From Aotearoamyces nothofagi (taxonomy: Eukaryota; Ascomycota; Leotiomycetes; Leotiales; Tympanidaceae): DNA of 64,000 nucleotides. The first letter of the stretch is position 1, and the number at the start of each line of letters is the position of its first letter. Of the stretch, positions 11,842 to 23,680 are shown piece after piece. The position numbers and the translations under genes are program-made. A model generated the notes under the pieces. It saw only the letters and a program-made list of their open reading frames with translations, was not told the DNA's origin and made no database searches. The DNA lies in assembly GCA_015345905.1 (NCBI GenBank), contig JADDTR010000012.1:318578-382577 (forward strand), in the 5' to 3' direction.

Positions 11842-12433
11842 TGGCTTTGATGAGATTAGATAACGCGATATATCCGGATTACTTGGACTTTAGGTGGTAT
11901 AGCTAACGCTTCTGAGATATACAAGACCGTCAGGCATGGTGGTTTAATGATGCCCAAGCACCCATATATACAGCTAAACCCCTTCGCGGTCGTGGCGAGG
12001 GCTACCTACTACTTTGATCTCTTTGTGTTTGCTTGCCAAATGAGATATGCGATTTGCGTTTAGCCTGTCGTTGTATATACGTTTCGAGAGTTTATAAGTT
12101 CTTTTGATTAAGAAAATCACTTCACATTGATCAAGACACTGCCAGTTTCCAACATGTGCTCACAATTTTTTTTTTAGCTACTGTACCTTACTCACTCGTA
12201 CGGAGTGTAGTACTATAGAATGCATGAGTGGGGGCGACCGCCTCGGCTCGTCGTTGTTTATCGCGATACCGGCAACACCAACACATGCCGTTCTTAATTG
12301 ACCCTTTGAACCGTGGGATTTTTGCAAGCCTCAAATTTAAGAAACTGGACAACCGCCATCTTTGTTTGCGCATTTGTTCACGTTATTCAAAGGCTCGGGA
12401 GTAGCTTAACAGATCTATTGAGAAGCCATCAAG
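11842..12433. other. Intergenic between Mpv17-like and PEX11-family genes
   Basis: The 592 bases hold the 3' end of one gene and the upstream region of the next, both on the plus strand. There is a T-run at about 12168-12177. No other feature was seen. Confidence 0.5.
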
Positions 12434-13390
12434 ATGTCCGAGATTCAAGGTCTCGCGACTCCAGATAGTTCTCTAGATAAATCAATGCCAATCCCTTCGC
12501 CATCCCCATCTTCGCCCTCACCCACACCATCGGTTGAAGCGCTGTGCTCATGGCTACCTCTCTACCTGAAAAAGACCGACAATACCATATCCCACCTCAA
12601 CCGCATTCTCTCGACTCCTGCCGGCACCGACACACTCCTTCTCACCCTCCGCTATTCGTCACTTGCTACTAGCAAGGTGCTCTCCTCCATCTCAATACGC
12701 CGTTTGCATGCAACAGTACGACAGCTCATATCTGCCGCAAATGAGCTGCCAGAAAATACAGCTATTCTAATAGATACCTCTGCTCTCCCTACACCGCGTC
12801 TTCTGCGGGCGTCACAATCTCTCAAAGCACTCTCTGATCTCATCAGCGACTTTCGGACATTCGTGCGCCTCTGGGGTCTCCTCGGTATTTGGAGGTGGGG
12901 GAAGTCGCTCATCGATAACCCGCCCACGGACATAACTGTAAGGCGGATCGCATGGGCGCAAGTGGTGGTCAACGTCCTATATCAATACCTTGAGAACAGA
13001 GCATATTTGGCGAGTAAAAATATATGGGGTTGGTCGGCCGAGAAACAGACAAGTGCGTGGCTATGGAGTTCACGGTTCTGGGCTGCACACGTAGGACTAG
13101 AGTTTTGGCGGTTGGGGCATGAAAGAGCAGTAAGGGAGGCACGGAATAAGAGTGTGGAAACGGCCAAGATAGAAGGAAAGGATGTTGAAGGTAGTGCCGT
13201 GGCCAAGGGCGAGAATCATCTGTTACAAGAGAAAGCGTGGAAGAGAGACCTAATAGCCAATTTGGCGTATGCGCCATTAACTGTGCACTGGAGTTTGGAG
13301 CAGGGAGTTGTAGAGGATTTCTGGGTGGGCGTACTCGGAACTGTAGCAGGAGTGACCCGTTTGAAAGAGTTGTGGAAGAGGACGGCTTGA
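12434..13390 (+). CDS. Pex11-family peroxisomal membrane protein (Pex11C-like)
   Basis: A single exon of 318 residues starts at an ATG preceded by CAAG. Pex11 proteins remodel and elongate the peroxisome membrane before division. The N terminus is a Ser/Pro-rich stretch. It is followed by an amphipathic-helix region (TDTLLLTLRYSS, residues about 65-76), then the family block FRTFVRLWGLLGIWRWG near residue 138. A paired C-terminal region ends in a hydrophobic segment and a Lys-containing end. The filamentous-fungal paralogues are Pex11, Pex11B and Pex11C, and the FVRLWGLLG block looks most like the last. The membrane proteins of this and the previous gene probably share an organelle. Confidence 0.85.
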   Translation: MSEIQGLATPDSSLDKSMPIPSPSPSSPSPTPSVEALCSWLPLYLKKTDNTISHLNRILSTPAGTDTLLLTLRYSSLATSKVLSSISIRRLHATVRQLISAANELPENTAILIDTSALPTPRLLRASQSLKALSDLISDFRTFVRLWGLLGIWRWGKSLIDNPPTDITVRRIAWAQVVVNVLYQYLENRAYLASKNIWGWSAEKQTSAWLWSSRFWAAHVGLEFWRLGHERAVREARNKSVETAKIEGKDVEGSAVAKGENHLLQEKAWKRDLIANLAYAPLTVHWSLEQGVVEDFWVGVLGTVAGVTRLKELWKRTA

Positions 13391-14616
13391 CATGCTGCCC
13401 CAAAACATGGTTGGTAAAGGAATGATGACAGCCAGCGACAGCATTGCATGGCCTCAAGCTCTATAAACTCCGAGCTTTAAGCATCAATTCCTTCACATTA
13501 CAGTTACCTGCTACCTGCTACCATATCCGAAATATGAGGGCATTTTAGCTACGTGAATAATAATTAATCAACGATCTTACACTTCGAAATGTGGTTAAGG
13601 GTGCGCTTCTATTATTTATGCACATTAAACATCGACTATCCATCAAGTTCTTGAAAAGTCATCAACCCATCGCTGCGTCTGTGCATCATAGCCCATGAGG
13701 CCTCCATGCTTCCAAACCATGGAGAGTAACTCTCCTTACTCCAGTCATCTACTTGGGAATTTCAATTCATACGCAACAAATGAAATAAAACTATTTTGCA
13801 TGAAAAAAAAGCACAGTAAACTTCAAAACATATTCCTCTATGTTTAATATATATACTTCGCTTCACTTTGGTATATGAACGAAAAATAAAAAGGCATCGC
13901 CAACGCAGAAATAGAAGGAACTCTCCTTTTCAAAAACCCATCTCAAGAAGTCGACCCCCCAAAAATAGCAAAAAAAAATCGAACCTGCCTGCTGGAGCAG
14001 AGACAACTGAAACCGGACGGACCGAGTTTCCAAGCCTACCAGTCCCCTGCCTGCGTGTGCAGGAGGGACTGATGAATCTCACAGTTGTCGGGATTTGGGA
14101 TCGGGATCCGAATTCCAACTGAGCCAGCACTCCTGTTAGGACTTGAGAGGGGGATCGCTTATTGGCATATATATATGTCTTGCTGGTGAGTGAGTAGAGG
14201 GCGTAACACGTGACCTCTGTTAGAACTTGACTTTGCGATATGCTGGACCTCTCGCTTGGCGTCTGTCTGGTGATCGAGCTAGCCATAGCTTTGGAGTGTG
14301 GATACAACAATTAGGATCGTGGATTAGGAGACTTTGGGCCTCTGAGAGCTTTTATAATAGCCTGATTCCCTTGCGAAGAAATGATGTAAGGATTTTGTTC
14401 ATTACCTGCATAAAAATAGAGAAGGATCTGTCATTTGAAATGACAAGGTTGACATCGGCATAGATATTGAAACAACTTCAAGATTAGGTAAATTCTTCCA
14501 TTATGAGCACATGAAATTCAAATCTTTCGATTATGTATCCTTAAATCTGTCTAGTTATCTTGTTTCTAGATCCTTATCCTAACTCCATGCTATATTAATC
14601 ACGAAACATAGACAAA
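13391..14616. other. Intergenic between convergent genes, no gene supported
   Basis: About 1.2 kb separates the 3' ends of the Pex11-family gene and the acidic-protein gene. It is AT-rich in parts (13540-13870) and includes A-runs. Short open frames at 13868-14122 and 13930-14310 overlap on opposite strands and show no family resemblance. Confidence 0.5.
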
Positions 14617-15950
14617 TCATCCATCTGTTTTATCTAAGCTAAAGTAAGCATCGTCGAACTCGCCATGATCCATCATGTCCCCACCGGTTCTATCATCGCC
14701 GCCTATGCTATCTAGCAAGTCGTCAAAAGTTGACTCATTTGCCCCTATACCCATCGCAATATCTAGATCGGCTCCACTCATACCATAGTCGTCCGTGCCG
14801 GGGATAGCTTGTTCTCCACCATTACTGTTCGCGTTAGTTGCTATATCAAGCATGGTGAGATCACCACCACCGCTGGTATCATCGAAGTTTTCCAATCCTT
14901 GAAGCATAGAAGTTACATCATCGTTGTTGTTGGCCTGGTTACCGAAACTAGATAAATCCAAGTCTCCGTCAGTGTTGCCGAAGTCGTCGTTTTGATTCCC
15001 ACTTCCATCGACTGTAAAGTCGAAATCAAAATCCATTTCAGGCCCGTCGTTTGCATCACCTATATCAAACATAGACTCAAAACTCGTATTCTGTAGAGAA
15101 TCTGTACCAAGGACTTCTGCAATTGCTAATGGTGCGGCATCTGGCGTTCCAATAGCAAGGTCTTTTCTGGCATCAGTGTCTACAGCTTGATCAGCGTTGC
15201 TAACATGTTTTAATGCTTGATTTTTGATAAGTTTCAACGCTTGCTTCGAGTTCTGGAGCGACTCTATTGGGGGCGGTTCATGTTGTGCTTGAATAGGTGT
15301 CTCCTGAATATTTGGTGTATTATCGGCTTTCATTGATGGAGACTCGATACTGGCCGTAGTTGTGATGTCCATTTGTGCATTGTTATCCTCTCCTTTGGGA
15401 TGCTCAATTGCTTCTACCAGCTGCGGAGATCCTAGTGCCTCCATAGGTTGTACGGAAGCTTGCTCTACCAGGGAAGCTTGCTCTACCATTTCTAGTGGCT
15501 CAGTAGCATCTGGACTGCCTTCCACTTGCTGGACAGTCGGATTCTCTAGCTCGTACTTTCGTGCTCGTAATTCTCGAAGATCTCGATCTAACACGGCTTT
15601 TGCACGCACCTATCCCGAGTTAGTTTGGTATTAAAAAAATAAAATGGTCGTGAACCAACAATGTCGATTTCAAGCTCGTCGAGAGCTAAGTTGAATTTGT
15701 CAATAGCACTTGGAATAAAGGCTTGTAATCTTTGGTTGTCATAACCAAGTGTCTTCAATCCCTTCTCATTCGCAGAGCGAAGCGCTTTACCGGTCTCTAT
15801 CAGCTACAGGGTTACGATCAGCTTTGAAATACGGGATTAGATGTAGTGTCCACTTACAACAGCATTGACCATGCCTTGTAGTGCATCCAGGGGTTGCTGT
15901 TGTTTCTGACGAGGGAACTGGGACAGTTCTGGAGAGGGTTGTTGAGACAT
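14617..15950 (-). CDS. Acidic Asp/Asn-rich protein, possibly Mediator Med2-like
   Basis: Three exons (15950-15858, 15803-15660, 15609-14617) give 409 residues. The second intron has the less usual donor GTTGGT. The N-terminal 110 residues form a helical region (IDKFNLALDELEIDIV, then an Arg/Glu-rich coiled stretch) after a Gln-rich start. The remainder is a long acidic, Asn/Gly-rich tail with repeated phrases such as MDFDFDF, GDLDLSSFG and ESMFDIGD. A short N-terminal helical part followed by an Asn/Asp-rich tail with DLDLS-type motifs recalls the yeast Mediator tail subunit Med2; this is a resemblance in layout, not a demonstrated homology. The gene is divergent to PUB1. Confidence 0.75.
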
Positions 15951-17325
15951 GGCAAGGGATGGGATGGGATGAAAGTGGTGCGAATTGTACCATTGAGACG
16001 GTGTTTGGCCTTGCAATGCTCGAGTGAAGCGCACCGGCGGTTGTTGTTGTTGGAGAAGTCGGGGACGGCGCCAAAATGGTGGAGTCGACGATCAGCTCTT
16101 GAGCAATGCAGAGCTAGGGGCGGCAACCCTCCGTGAAGCGACCATTGACGGTTGCGCTTATCCTGATGAGGATTGAAGGCCACAGAGTTCTAGTATGGTA
16201 TCAACGTTGAGGCTGAAGTGAGGTGAATGAGCTAGCTAGAGGATCGGTCGGATCAGGCAAAATGCGCCAGTGGGAGCAAATTCGCGATGTGGAAATAGGA
16301 CAATTGCAGAGTCTCCCGCACAGAACAACGCCCGCATCCCTACGCGCTGCAGTTGATTTGATTGTGCAGCTGAGGGTCGGTCGGCGTGCGCGCAAATAAC
16401 AGCCTCGTCAGGCAACGAACGACTGCTGGGCAATCGCCTTGTGCTACGCCGTGTCAGGTAGGCAATAGCCTAGGTAGGTTCCTAGGGTAGCTTCGTCTAT
16501 GTTTGTCGGCGGTACGTAAGGACTGAACCGCGCAAGCATCGCGGCTCGTTGCTGCTTCGCCCTGCACCAGGACTCTGGCCTTCTCCTGTGCGCCCGTCGA
16601 CCACCACCGCCAAAGAATGCCTCAATTGCCATGCACATCAAGTATCTCGCACAATATCCGTCAGCATCCGTCAATTGAGGTCCGCTGCGCAGTGCCCGCT
16701 AGCCTCTTTTCGCTTCGTTGAAGAATCACGCTAATAGGGCACCTCTGCGCCTACTAATTGTGCTCCATCTTTCGATCTCCTCTCCCGCGGTTCCATCCTC
16801 CTTCATACACTCAACAGGCCTTTGAGATCCGAGTAGTGTCCTTCTCTCTTCCTCTCGTCGTCTCTCGTCTCTTTCGTGGTTCTTTTCTTCCGTTCCATCG
16901 TCGTCCTCGTCGTCCTCGTCATCGTCTTACTTTCTCATCTCTTTGAGGAAGCAATCGCAATCATCGCGCCTTGTCCAGTTCGAGTTGTTTCCGACAAGCC
17001 ACCGCTTCTTGTCCTCCGTAGCCGCACAGTCTCCCTCAAGCAGTTCTCCATTTCGACTTTGACCTTCAATCGAAGCTTTTCCCGAACAGTTTCAGTCGAT
17101 TCTTTCGAGTCTTCAAGCGTGGTTCATATCGCTCGATTCCCAATACTCTTCGCTATATCATCCCGGTCCGTAAAGCACAGCTTTACCACTCTCCACGTGT
17201 CCGACTTTTTCGGCTCTTATAGCAATTTCACATAGTCGATTGATTCTTCTTTCGACCTTGTCTTTCGCATATCGCAAATCTTTTCTGTCTCTCTGCGGAA
17301 CAGGCTGCTTCAGTCTCACTTCACG
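15951..17325. promoter_or_regulatory. Divergent upstream region with pyrimidine-rich PUB1 leader
   Basis: About 1.4 kb lies between the starts of the acidic-protein gene (-) and PUB1 (+). From about 16760 the plus strand is strikingly C/T-rich (CTTCTCTC and TCGTCGTCCTCGTCG-like runs), a feature of core promoters and transcription start regions of strongly expressed genes in filamentous fungi. The PUB1 leader is therefore probably several hundred bases long. Frames within it (16758-17235) are low-complexity and not supported as proteins. Confidence 0.5.
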
Positions 17326-19108
17326 ATGTCTGACAACGGCCCCCCTCCGTTAGGTTCGCAGCTACCACCGCCTCCGTCTTCTGCGGGTGCGCCGGGCTAC
17401 GAGAATGGCCAGAATGGCCAGGTCAACCCTCATATGCCACCCCCGCCTCTTCCTCCCGTAATCATTCCCCAGAACACAAATCCGATTCCTACCGCTATTA
17501 CCTCTCCTCTGCCTGGAGGCCCTGGAAGTGATATGTCTCCAGATGGCGCAGGAGGCTTTGTGCGACGAGCAGCGCCTGAGCCAAACAAGCGTGCTCTGTA
17601 TGTGGGAGGCCTCGATCCTCGGGTTACAGAAGATGTGCTTCGTCAAATTTTTGAGACTACTGGTCATGTTCAAAACGTCAAAATCATTCCTGACAAGAAT
17701 GTAGGTGCTGTCAGTATCAAATCTATCAGTGTCAAATCCTCGAGAATTCCAGCATGCACGCACTCCCTAGCCCATGCTTTTCATGCGAACTCTTGTTGGT
17801 CCCAGATTACTTGCAATTCAGCGACACTGCCCTTCATTCCATTCAGTTCTGTATATTTCCAGCATGCTAATCGCGGTATAGTTTCAGTCGAAGGGATTCA
17901 ATTACGGCTTTGTTGAATATGATGATCCAGGAGCAGCCGAGCGCGCAATGCAGACCCTGAATGGTAGACGAGTTCATCAAGCTGTATGTGTAACTCCCAG
18001 ATGAATCTAGCCAAATGATGCTAACATCTCATAGGAAATCCGCGTCAACTGGGCGTATCAGTCGAACACCTCTAACAAAGAGGACACTTCTAATCATTTC
18101 CACATCTTCGTGGGAGATCTTTCAAATGAGGTCAACGATGAGGTTCTGCTTCAAGCTTTCTCGGCATTTGGCTCCGTCTCGGAGGCTCGTGTAATGTGGG
18201 ATATGAAGACAGGCCGCTCACGTGGTTATGGGTTCGTTGCATTCCGGGAACGCCAAGATGCCGAAAAAGCGCTCAGCTCTATGGATGGAGAGTGGCTTGG
18301 GTCTCGTGCTATTCGCTGTAACTGGGCGAATCAAAAGGGTCAGCCATCGATCTCTCAGCAACAGGCGATGACAGCGATGGGCATGACACCGACAACCCCC
18401 TTCGGCCACCACCACTTCCCAACACACGGCGTTCAGAGTTATGATATGATTGTTCAACAAACCCCGCAATGGCAGACAACTTGTTATGTCGGCAATCTTA
18501 CGCCTTATACGACCCAGAATGATCTTGTTCCTCTGTTCCAGAATTTCGGCTACGTGGTCGAAACTCGCTTCCAAGCTGACCGCGGCTTTGCGTTTGTCAA
18601 GATGGATACTCACGAGAATGCAGCTATGGCAATTTGCCAATTAAGCGGCTATAACGTCAATGGTCGCCCATTGAAGTGTAGTGTAAGTGCATCGTCAACC
18701 TTGGTTATAACAGCTCTAATTATTTTCTAGTGGGGTAAAGACAAAGCACCCACTCAAGCAGGATTCGATGGCTCTCAGCCAGGTTACAGCCCTCAGAGTG
18801 GTCAAACGCCTGGATATCCAGGAACGCCATCCGCTTATTTTCCTCAATATGGTGGTATGCCTCAACAACCAGGACCTCAATCAGCCGGACCGATGGCTAA
18901 CCAGCAGTCGCCAGGCCAATACGGTGCCCAGCAAGGTGGTTATGGAGGTCCTCAGCAATCCCCGGTCGGGTATGCAGGTCAACCAATGGGATATGGAGGC
19001 CCTCCAAGTGCCGGAGGTTACGGTCGTGGGCAGCAGACTCCGAGCACGCAATGGAGTGCGTCAGCTTCCCAAGGTTTCGGCAATGGCTTTGGCGGCTACC
19101 AGGGCTAG
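17326..19108 (+). CDS. PUB1: Three-RRM poly(A)/U-rich RNA-binding protein PUB1 (TIA-1 homologue)
   Basis: Four exons (17326-17700, 17882-17983, 18035-18682, 18731-19108) give 500 residues. Pub1 binds U-rich and poly(A) RNA, influences mRNA stability and joins stress granules. RRM1 (about residues 87-170) has the RNP2 motif ALYVGGL and RNP1 NYGFVEYD. RRM2 (about 183-265) has HIFVGDLS and GYGFVAF. RRM3 (about 315-390) has TCYVGNLT and GFAFVKM. The N terminus is proline-rich and the C terminus is a Gln/Gly/Pro/Tyr-rich prion-like tail. Intron 1 is long for this window (181 bases) and ends with two usable acceptors six bases apart. The identity is secure; the target RNAs are not visible. Confidence 0.96.
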
Positions 19109-19994
19109 AGTCCTACCTTCCTGTCATATTAGGAGGTCGATGTTCTCGAGTTAGTGTTGTGTATTGAAGCCAGCGATTATGGGAAAGATGTGCGAGATAT
19201 TGGTTTGCGGTGGCAGGCATATACTGCGTCCAAATTTCCGCTCTGCTTGCTCTCGGCTCTCTCACTCGGTTGGATAGGTCAACAGGTGAAATTTGCTTAG
19301 TATTTCTATGATAGCATTCTCTTTAAATTACTAGTGCCATACGGCAATTCTCCTATCGTCCGGCGGGTGAAGTCTCGCCAACAAAAGTGTTCATTTTCTA
19401 GGATATTGTTAACTCTCGGTTCTATTGGCATTGATTGCGGTCGTCCTGTTCCCTCTCCTTGTCATGAGTCTACGAATTCACTATAGCGACTACCCAGTTT
19501 ATATCGTGTCGTCAATTGGTCGGCTTGGATCTTTGTTCACATAATGAAGCGGCGGGTAGCTATATAGTTGCAGCATTGTAGGAGACATGGTGGTAATTAT
19601 GACAGCTATTCTATGACTACTATTAATCTTAGATTGCATGAAGTATCTATAGGAAACTAACCCAATATTTCTTTCTAATTGCATCATTGTCCGGCGTGAG
19701 ATGATGCAAGACGGAGATCCTTCATTAAATAGGCCAGCTATCTAGTGCTATTTGTTTCCATGGTCAACCCGTTAGAGGACCTGTCACGTGCATGTGCTGT
19801 AGTATCCCTGCACTACCTTTTGGCCCTTTACGGTGGTCGCGCTATCAACGCGTCGGGAACGATAAGCAAGCACTACGCGAACCAAAGTACTTTAAAGAAA
19901 CCTTTCAAAAATGACAACCCATCGACGACGCTTCGCACAACAAAATCGAGAAAGCATTTGAGTTGCTGTCAAGTGTATCTTGACTCTCGATTGC
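19109..19994. other. Intergenic between PUB1 and PIF1
   Basis: The 886 bases hold the PUB1 3' region and the PIF1 upstream region. A single ACGCGT (MluI cell-cycle box sequence) at 19848-19853 lies about 140 bases before the PIF1 ATG. One such hexamer is expected by chance every few kb, so its role is unproven. A frame at 19745-20155 overlaps the PIF1 start out of frame and is not supported. Confidence 0.45.
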
Positions 19995-22949
19995 ATGCCG
20001 CCTGGCTTGAGACTCTTTTCGGCGTTCTCCACAGCATTCCGTCCTGTGCTCGCGAGTTGCCGGAAGGCGCGTTCACCTGCATTGTTATCCCTCACCAATG
20101 CAGCAAGCACCCAGTCATCCACCTACGCTTCTATAGCAGACGCAATGCTCCATAAAGCAATTCAACAGCATAAGCCTCCTCAGAGGAAGGAGAGGGCTAT
20201 ATCACATGCCCCTTCTAGTTCTCCAGCTACCATTGAAGATATGCTGAAAAGCAGTCGACAACCATCACAAAAGTCCATTGGTGCCTTTACGAACGTCACG
20301 AACACGACCATGACTACTCAAACCGGCTATCCTCGGTCGTCAGGCCCGGTGAAACCAGCATTTGCAAATATCGGAACAAATGGGCGGAAGAGACCGTCTA
20401 CAGAGATTACCGGACTTGCAGCAGTATTGAGCCGACCAGGCTCTTTCCAGGAAACCTCCAATACTATCGATCTTACTGCCGAGCCCAATCCTACCGTGAA
20501 AGACAGTGCGATAACGGATAGCCTATTTGAGTTTGATCCTAACGACTTCGAGGATGATTCCGATTTGGACCTTGATATTGAATATCCTACAGCATTACCA
20601 CCGATGAGCGCCCCCAGACAACCCCTCCACAATGTTTCTACAAATCCCTCACAGATGCTCACATCTCACATATCGTTGAAAGCTCCTTCTACACCCCACT
20701 TAGGAGCGCCACCAAGTAGCGCGCAGACATGGTCATCGTCACCTTTATCACACAAGCGTACCCCACCTGGAGCTAGGTTCCAACAGCAGCATGAACAGCC
20801 CGCCAACCCTGCTGCTCCTCCTATCTCGTCTGAGCCTTCCGTAGATGCCAATCCTCGGCCAGCAAAGAGAAGAACTGTGCCATGGTTACAACGTGAAGCG
20901 GAACAACGTCAGAAAGCAGAACAAGAGACTCAGGATTTATCATCGAGCTTTGTGTCAGAGCAATGCTTCAAATGCGGGAAATCAGGTCATATACGATCGG
21001 AATGTACCAACTTAGCTGCCCAATGCTCGAAATGCGGTGGGGGTCACATTGACAGTGCGTGCCTTGATGGACCTGGCGTAGTAGCAAATAAACAGGGGAC
21101 TAGCTTCACACCGTTGCCCAAGAACAAGTCACTGCCCTGGGAAACCACGCGCAGCGCCATCAAAGACCAACAAAAGGCATTCAAAACTCTGCAGAGAAAG
21201 GTAGCTAAGAATAAGGAAATGTCTCTTGACGACGCACACTGTGCTGCCAAGACTAGTAGTAAATTGCGGACTGCCCCGATATTCCTCAGCGAGGAGCAGA
21301 AAAATGTCATGAATCTAGTCACCAACAAGAAAAAGAGTGTCTTTTTCACTGGCTCTGCGGGTACTGGTAAGTCGGTGTTGATGAAGTCTATCATCTCGGA
21401 GTTACGTAGAATACACGCCAGAGAGCCGGATCGAGTTGCTGTCACTGCGTCCACTGGCCTAGCTGCATGTAATATTGGTGGTGTAACATTGCACAGCTTC
21501 GGTGGAATCGGACTAGGTAAGGAAGAGGTTCCTGAGCTTGTAAAGAAAATATCACGCAACGCGAAAGCTAAAAACCGCTGGCTACGGACTAAAATACTTA
21601 TCATCGATGAGATTTCTATGGTCGATGGAGATCTGTTTGATAAGCTAGAAGGCATCGCGAGGCATTTGAAAAAGAATGGCAGACCATTTGGCGGCATACA
21701 ACTAGTCATCACTGGTGATTTCTTCCAGCTACCTCCTGTGCCAGACTATGGAAAGAGTAAGAATGTCAAGTTTGCCTTTGACGCTGGCACTTGGTCGACT
21801 ACAATCCACCATACTATCGGGTTGACACAAGTGTTCAGACAACGTGACCCTGGTTTGTCTGCTCCATGCTTTTACTAATTGTACTATTTCTGATATAACC
21901 TAGTGTTTGCAAATATGTTGAACGAAATGAGAGTGGGAGAAATAAGTGACGAGACAGTGAAAGCTTTTAGGAGACTCGAAAGACCGATCAAGAATGAAGA
22001 TGCTCTAGAAGCAACGGAGCTGTATGTATTCTTACCGATATTTCTTAAAGGATCCCACTTACACAAATCTAGCTTCCCTACTCGTAATGAAGTTGACAAC
22101 TCCAATTCACTAAAGATGCGAAGCTTGCAAGGGAAGAGCTATTTCTATAAGGCCGAGGACTCTGGTACTGTTAGGGAAGTTGCGCAACGAGACCGGTTAC
22201 TCGCTAACTGCATGGCACCTCCGATGATTGAGCTGAAGAAGGGCGCCCAGGTTATGCTCATAAAAAACATCGACGACAATCTTGTCAATGGATCCCTTGG
22301 AAGAGTTGTCGCTTTCATGAATGAGAGGAATTTCGCCATCTATGACCGTGATCCTGGTCTGATTGACGTGGATTCCATCGACGGTGACGATATGGACAAC
22401 AGTTTTAATATCAAATTAAAGAATATGGCCAACAAAGATCTCATAGCTGACACAGCAAAGGAATACCCCCTAGTAAGATTTCCTTTAGCAGATGGAACCT
22501 CCCGAGATCTTCTCTGCCAGCCTGAGGACTGGAAAGTCGAGCTGCCTAATGGCGAGGTGCAAGCACAACGACGACAATTACCACTGATTCTCGCATGGGC
22601 TCTTTCAATTCACAAAGCCCAAGGTCAAACTCTTGAGATGGTTAAGGTTGATCTGAAAAAAGTATTCGAAAATGGACAAGCATACGTTGCCTTGAGTCGT
22701 GCGACCTGTCAAGATGGATTATGTGTTCTAAACTTCAACAAAAAGGCAGTGATGGCACATCCTAGGGTCGGAGAGTTTTACAATAGTCTTTGCAGTGTCA
22801 ATGATGCCCTAAGACACCCGAAAGTAGCAGAATCGGTCATGAAGAAAGCAAAGGATCATGAAAATGATTTCATAGAGGGAATAATGGGCCGTCCTGGTGC
22901 CTTCGAATTTGATGATGATGAAGAAGCAATGGCCGCTGCTTATAGATAA
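19995..22949 (+). CDS. PIF1: PIF1-family 5'-3' DNA helicase with two zinc knuckles
   Basis: Three exons (19995-21852, 21904-22021, 22073-22949) give 950 residues. Pif1 helicases act at telomeres, G-quadruplexes, replication forks and in mitochondrial DNA maintenance. The N terminus ([17 protein letters not shown]) is basic, hydroxylated and lacks acids, which suits a mitochondrial presequence. Residues about 322-336 hold [14 protein letters not shown] and a second [13 protein letters not shown] follows near 345; both are CCHC-type knuckles. The helicase core has Walker A GSAGTGKS (about 452), Walker B IIDEISM (about 536), [16 protein letters not shown], and motif VI YVALSRA (about 862). The second intron is 51 bases, in frame and stop-free, and removing it gives [10 protein letters not shown], the expected Pif1 sequence. 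Confidence 0.95.
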
Positions 22950-23680
22950 ATGAGGGACGTCTAGTTTTGCACTTTGGCAGGAGCACGTGCATGAATCAAG
23001 CAGGCACTATTGATTGTATGTAGTGAAACAAGAACCTCAAGCATGGCATGGCTTTTAGATAGATCAGTACGGCGGATGTGCTGAGCGGTTGTTCACAGCC
23101 CCTATAGTATTAAATGATACTAATTGCAGAGTTAGGAAAATGGCTTTTCAGTGTCTTTAAATCTCTCTATATATACCCTGCAAAGTGGCCGAGCAGCAGC
23201 AGCTCTAAGGACTGTGCTCTGATTGCAATACGACTATTATATTGCGACAAACATATTTCACTGGGTTGTGGAGGTTTTAGAACTCAGTAGAGGTGACTCT
23301 TAAGTCTTATAGATATTTTCCGACGATTTTACAGGGTTTGAAATAAACAATACTATTACTATTAGCTGAATCATCTACTGATATAATATATTTGGTGTCC
23401 TCGGCTCGATTTGATACCGCCGAGCGACAGAAATGGTTGCAGGGGTCCTTGAGCCCCACGCGACCGTCTACTGTACTGTATTCGCGACTCGCCAAGTGCG
23501 ATCCACAGAAATTATACCTTTCCTTCGACAGCAACACATAAGGATTGAAAATTGTTGTTGCGACGAAAATGGCCTTCTGATCACTCTGGTACTGGTCGCG
23601 TTGGACCTTGAACCATTATTCTTCCCAGATTTATAACTTCGATTAATATCCTTCCCTTTGCGGTGTCAATTTTGCCCAGC
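22950..23680. other. Intergenic between PIF1 and EDC3
   Basis: The 731 bases hold the PIF1 3' region and the EDC3 upstream region. No RNA gene, repeat or supported reading frame was seen. Confidence 0.5.

Noticed and set aside
16876-17235. 119-codon frame in the PUB1 leader
   Set aside because: Arises from a C/T-rich promoter and leader tract; the peptide is Ser/Val/Arg low-complexity.
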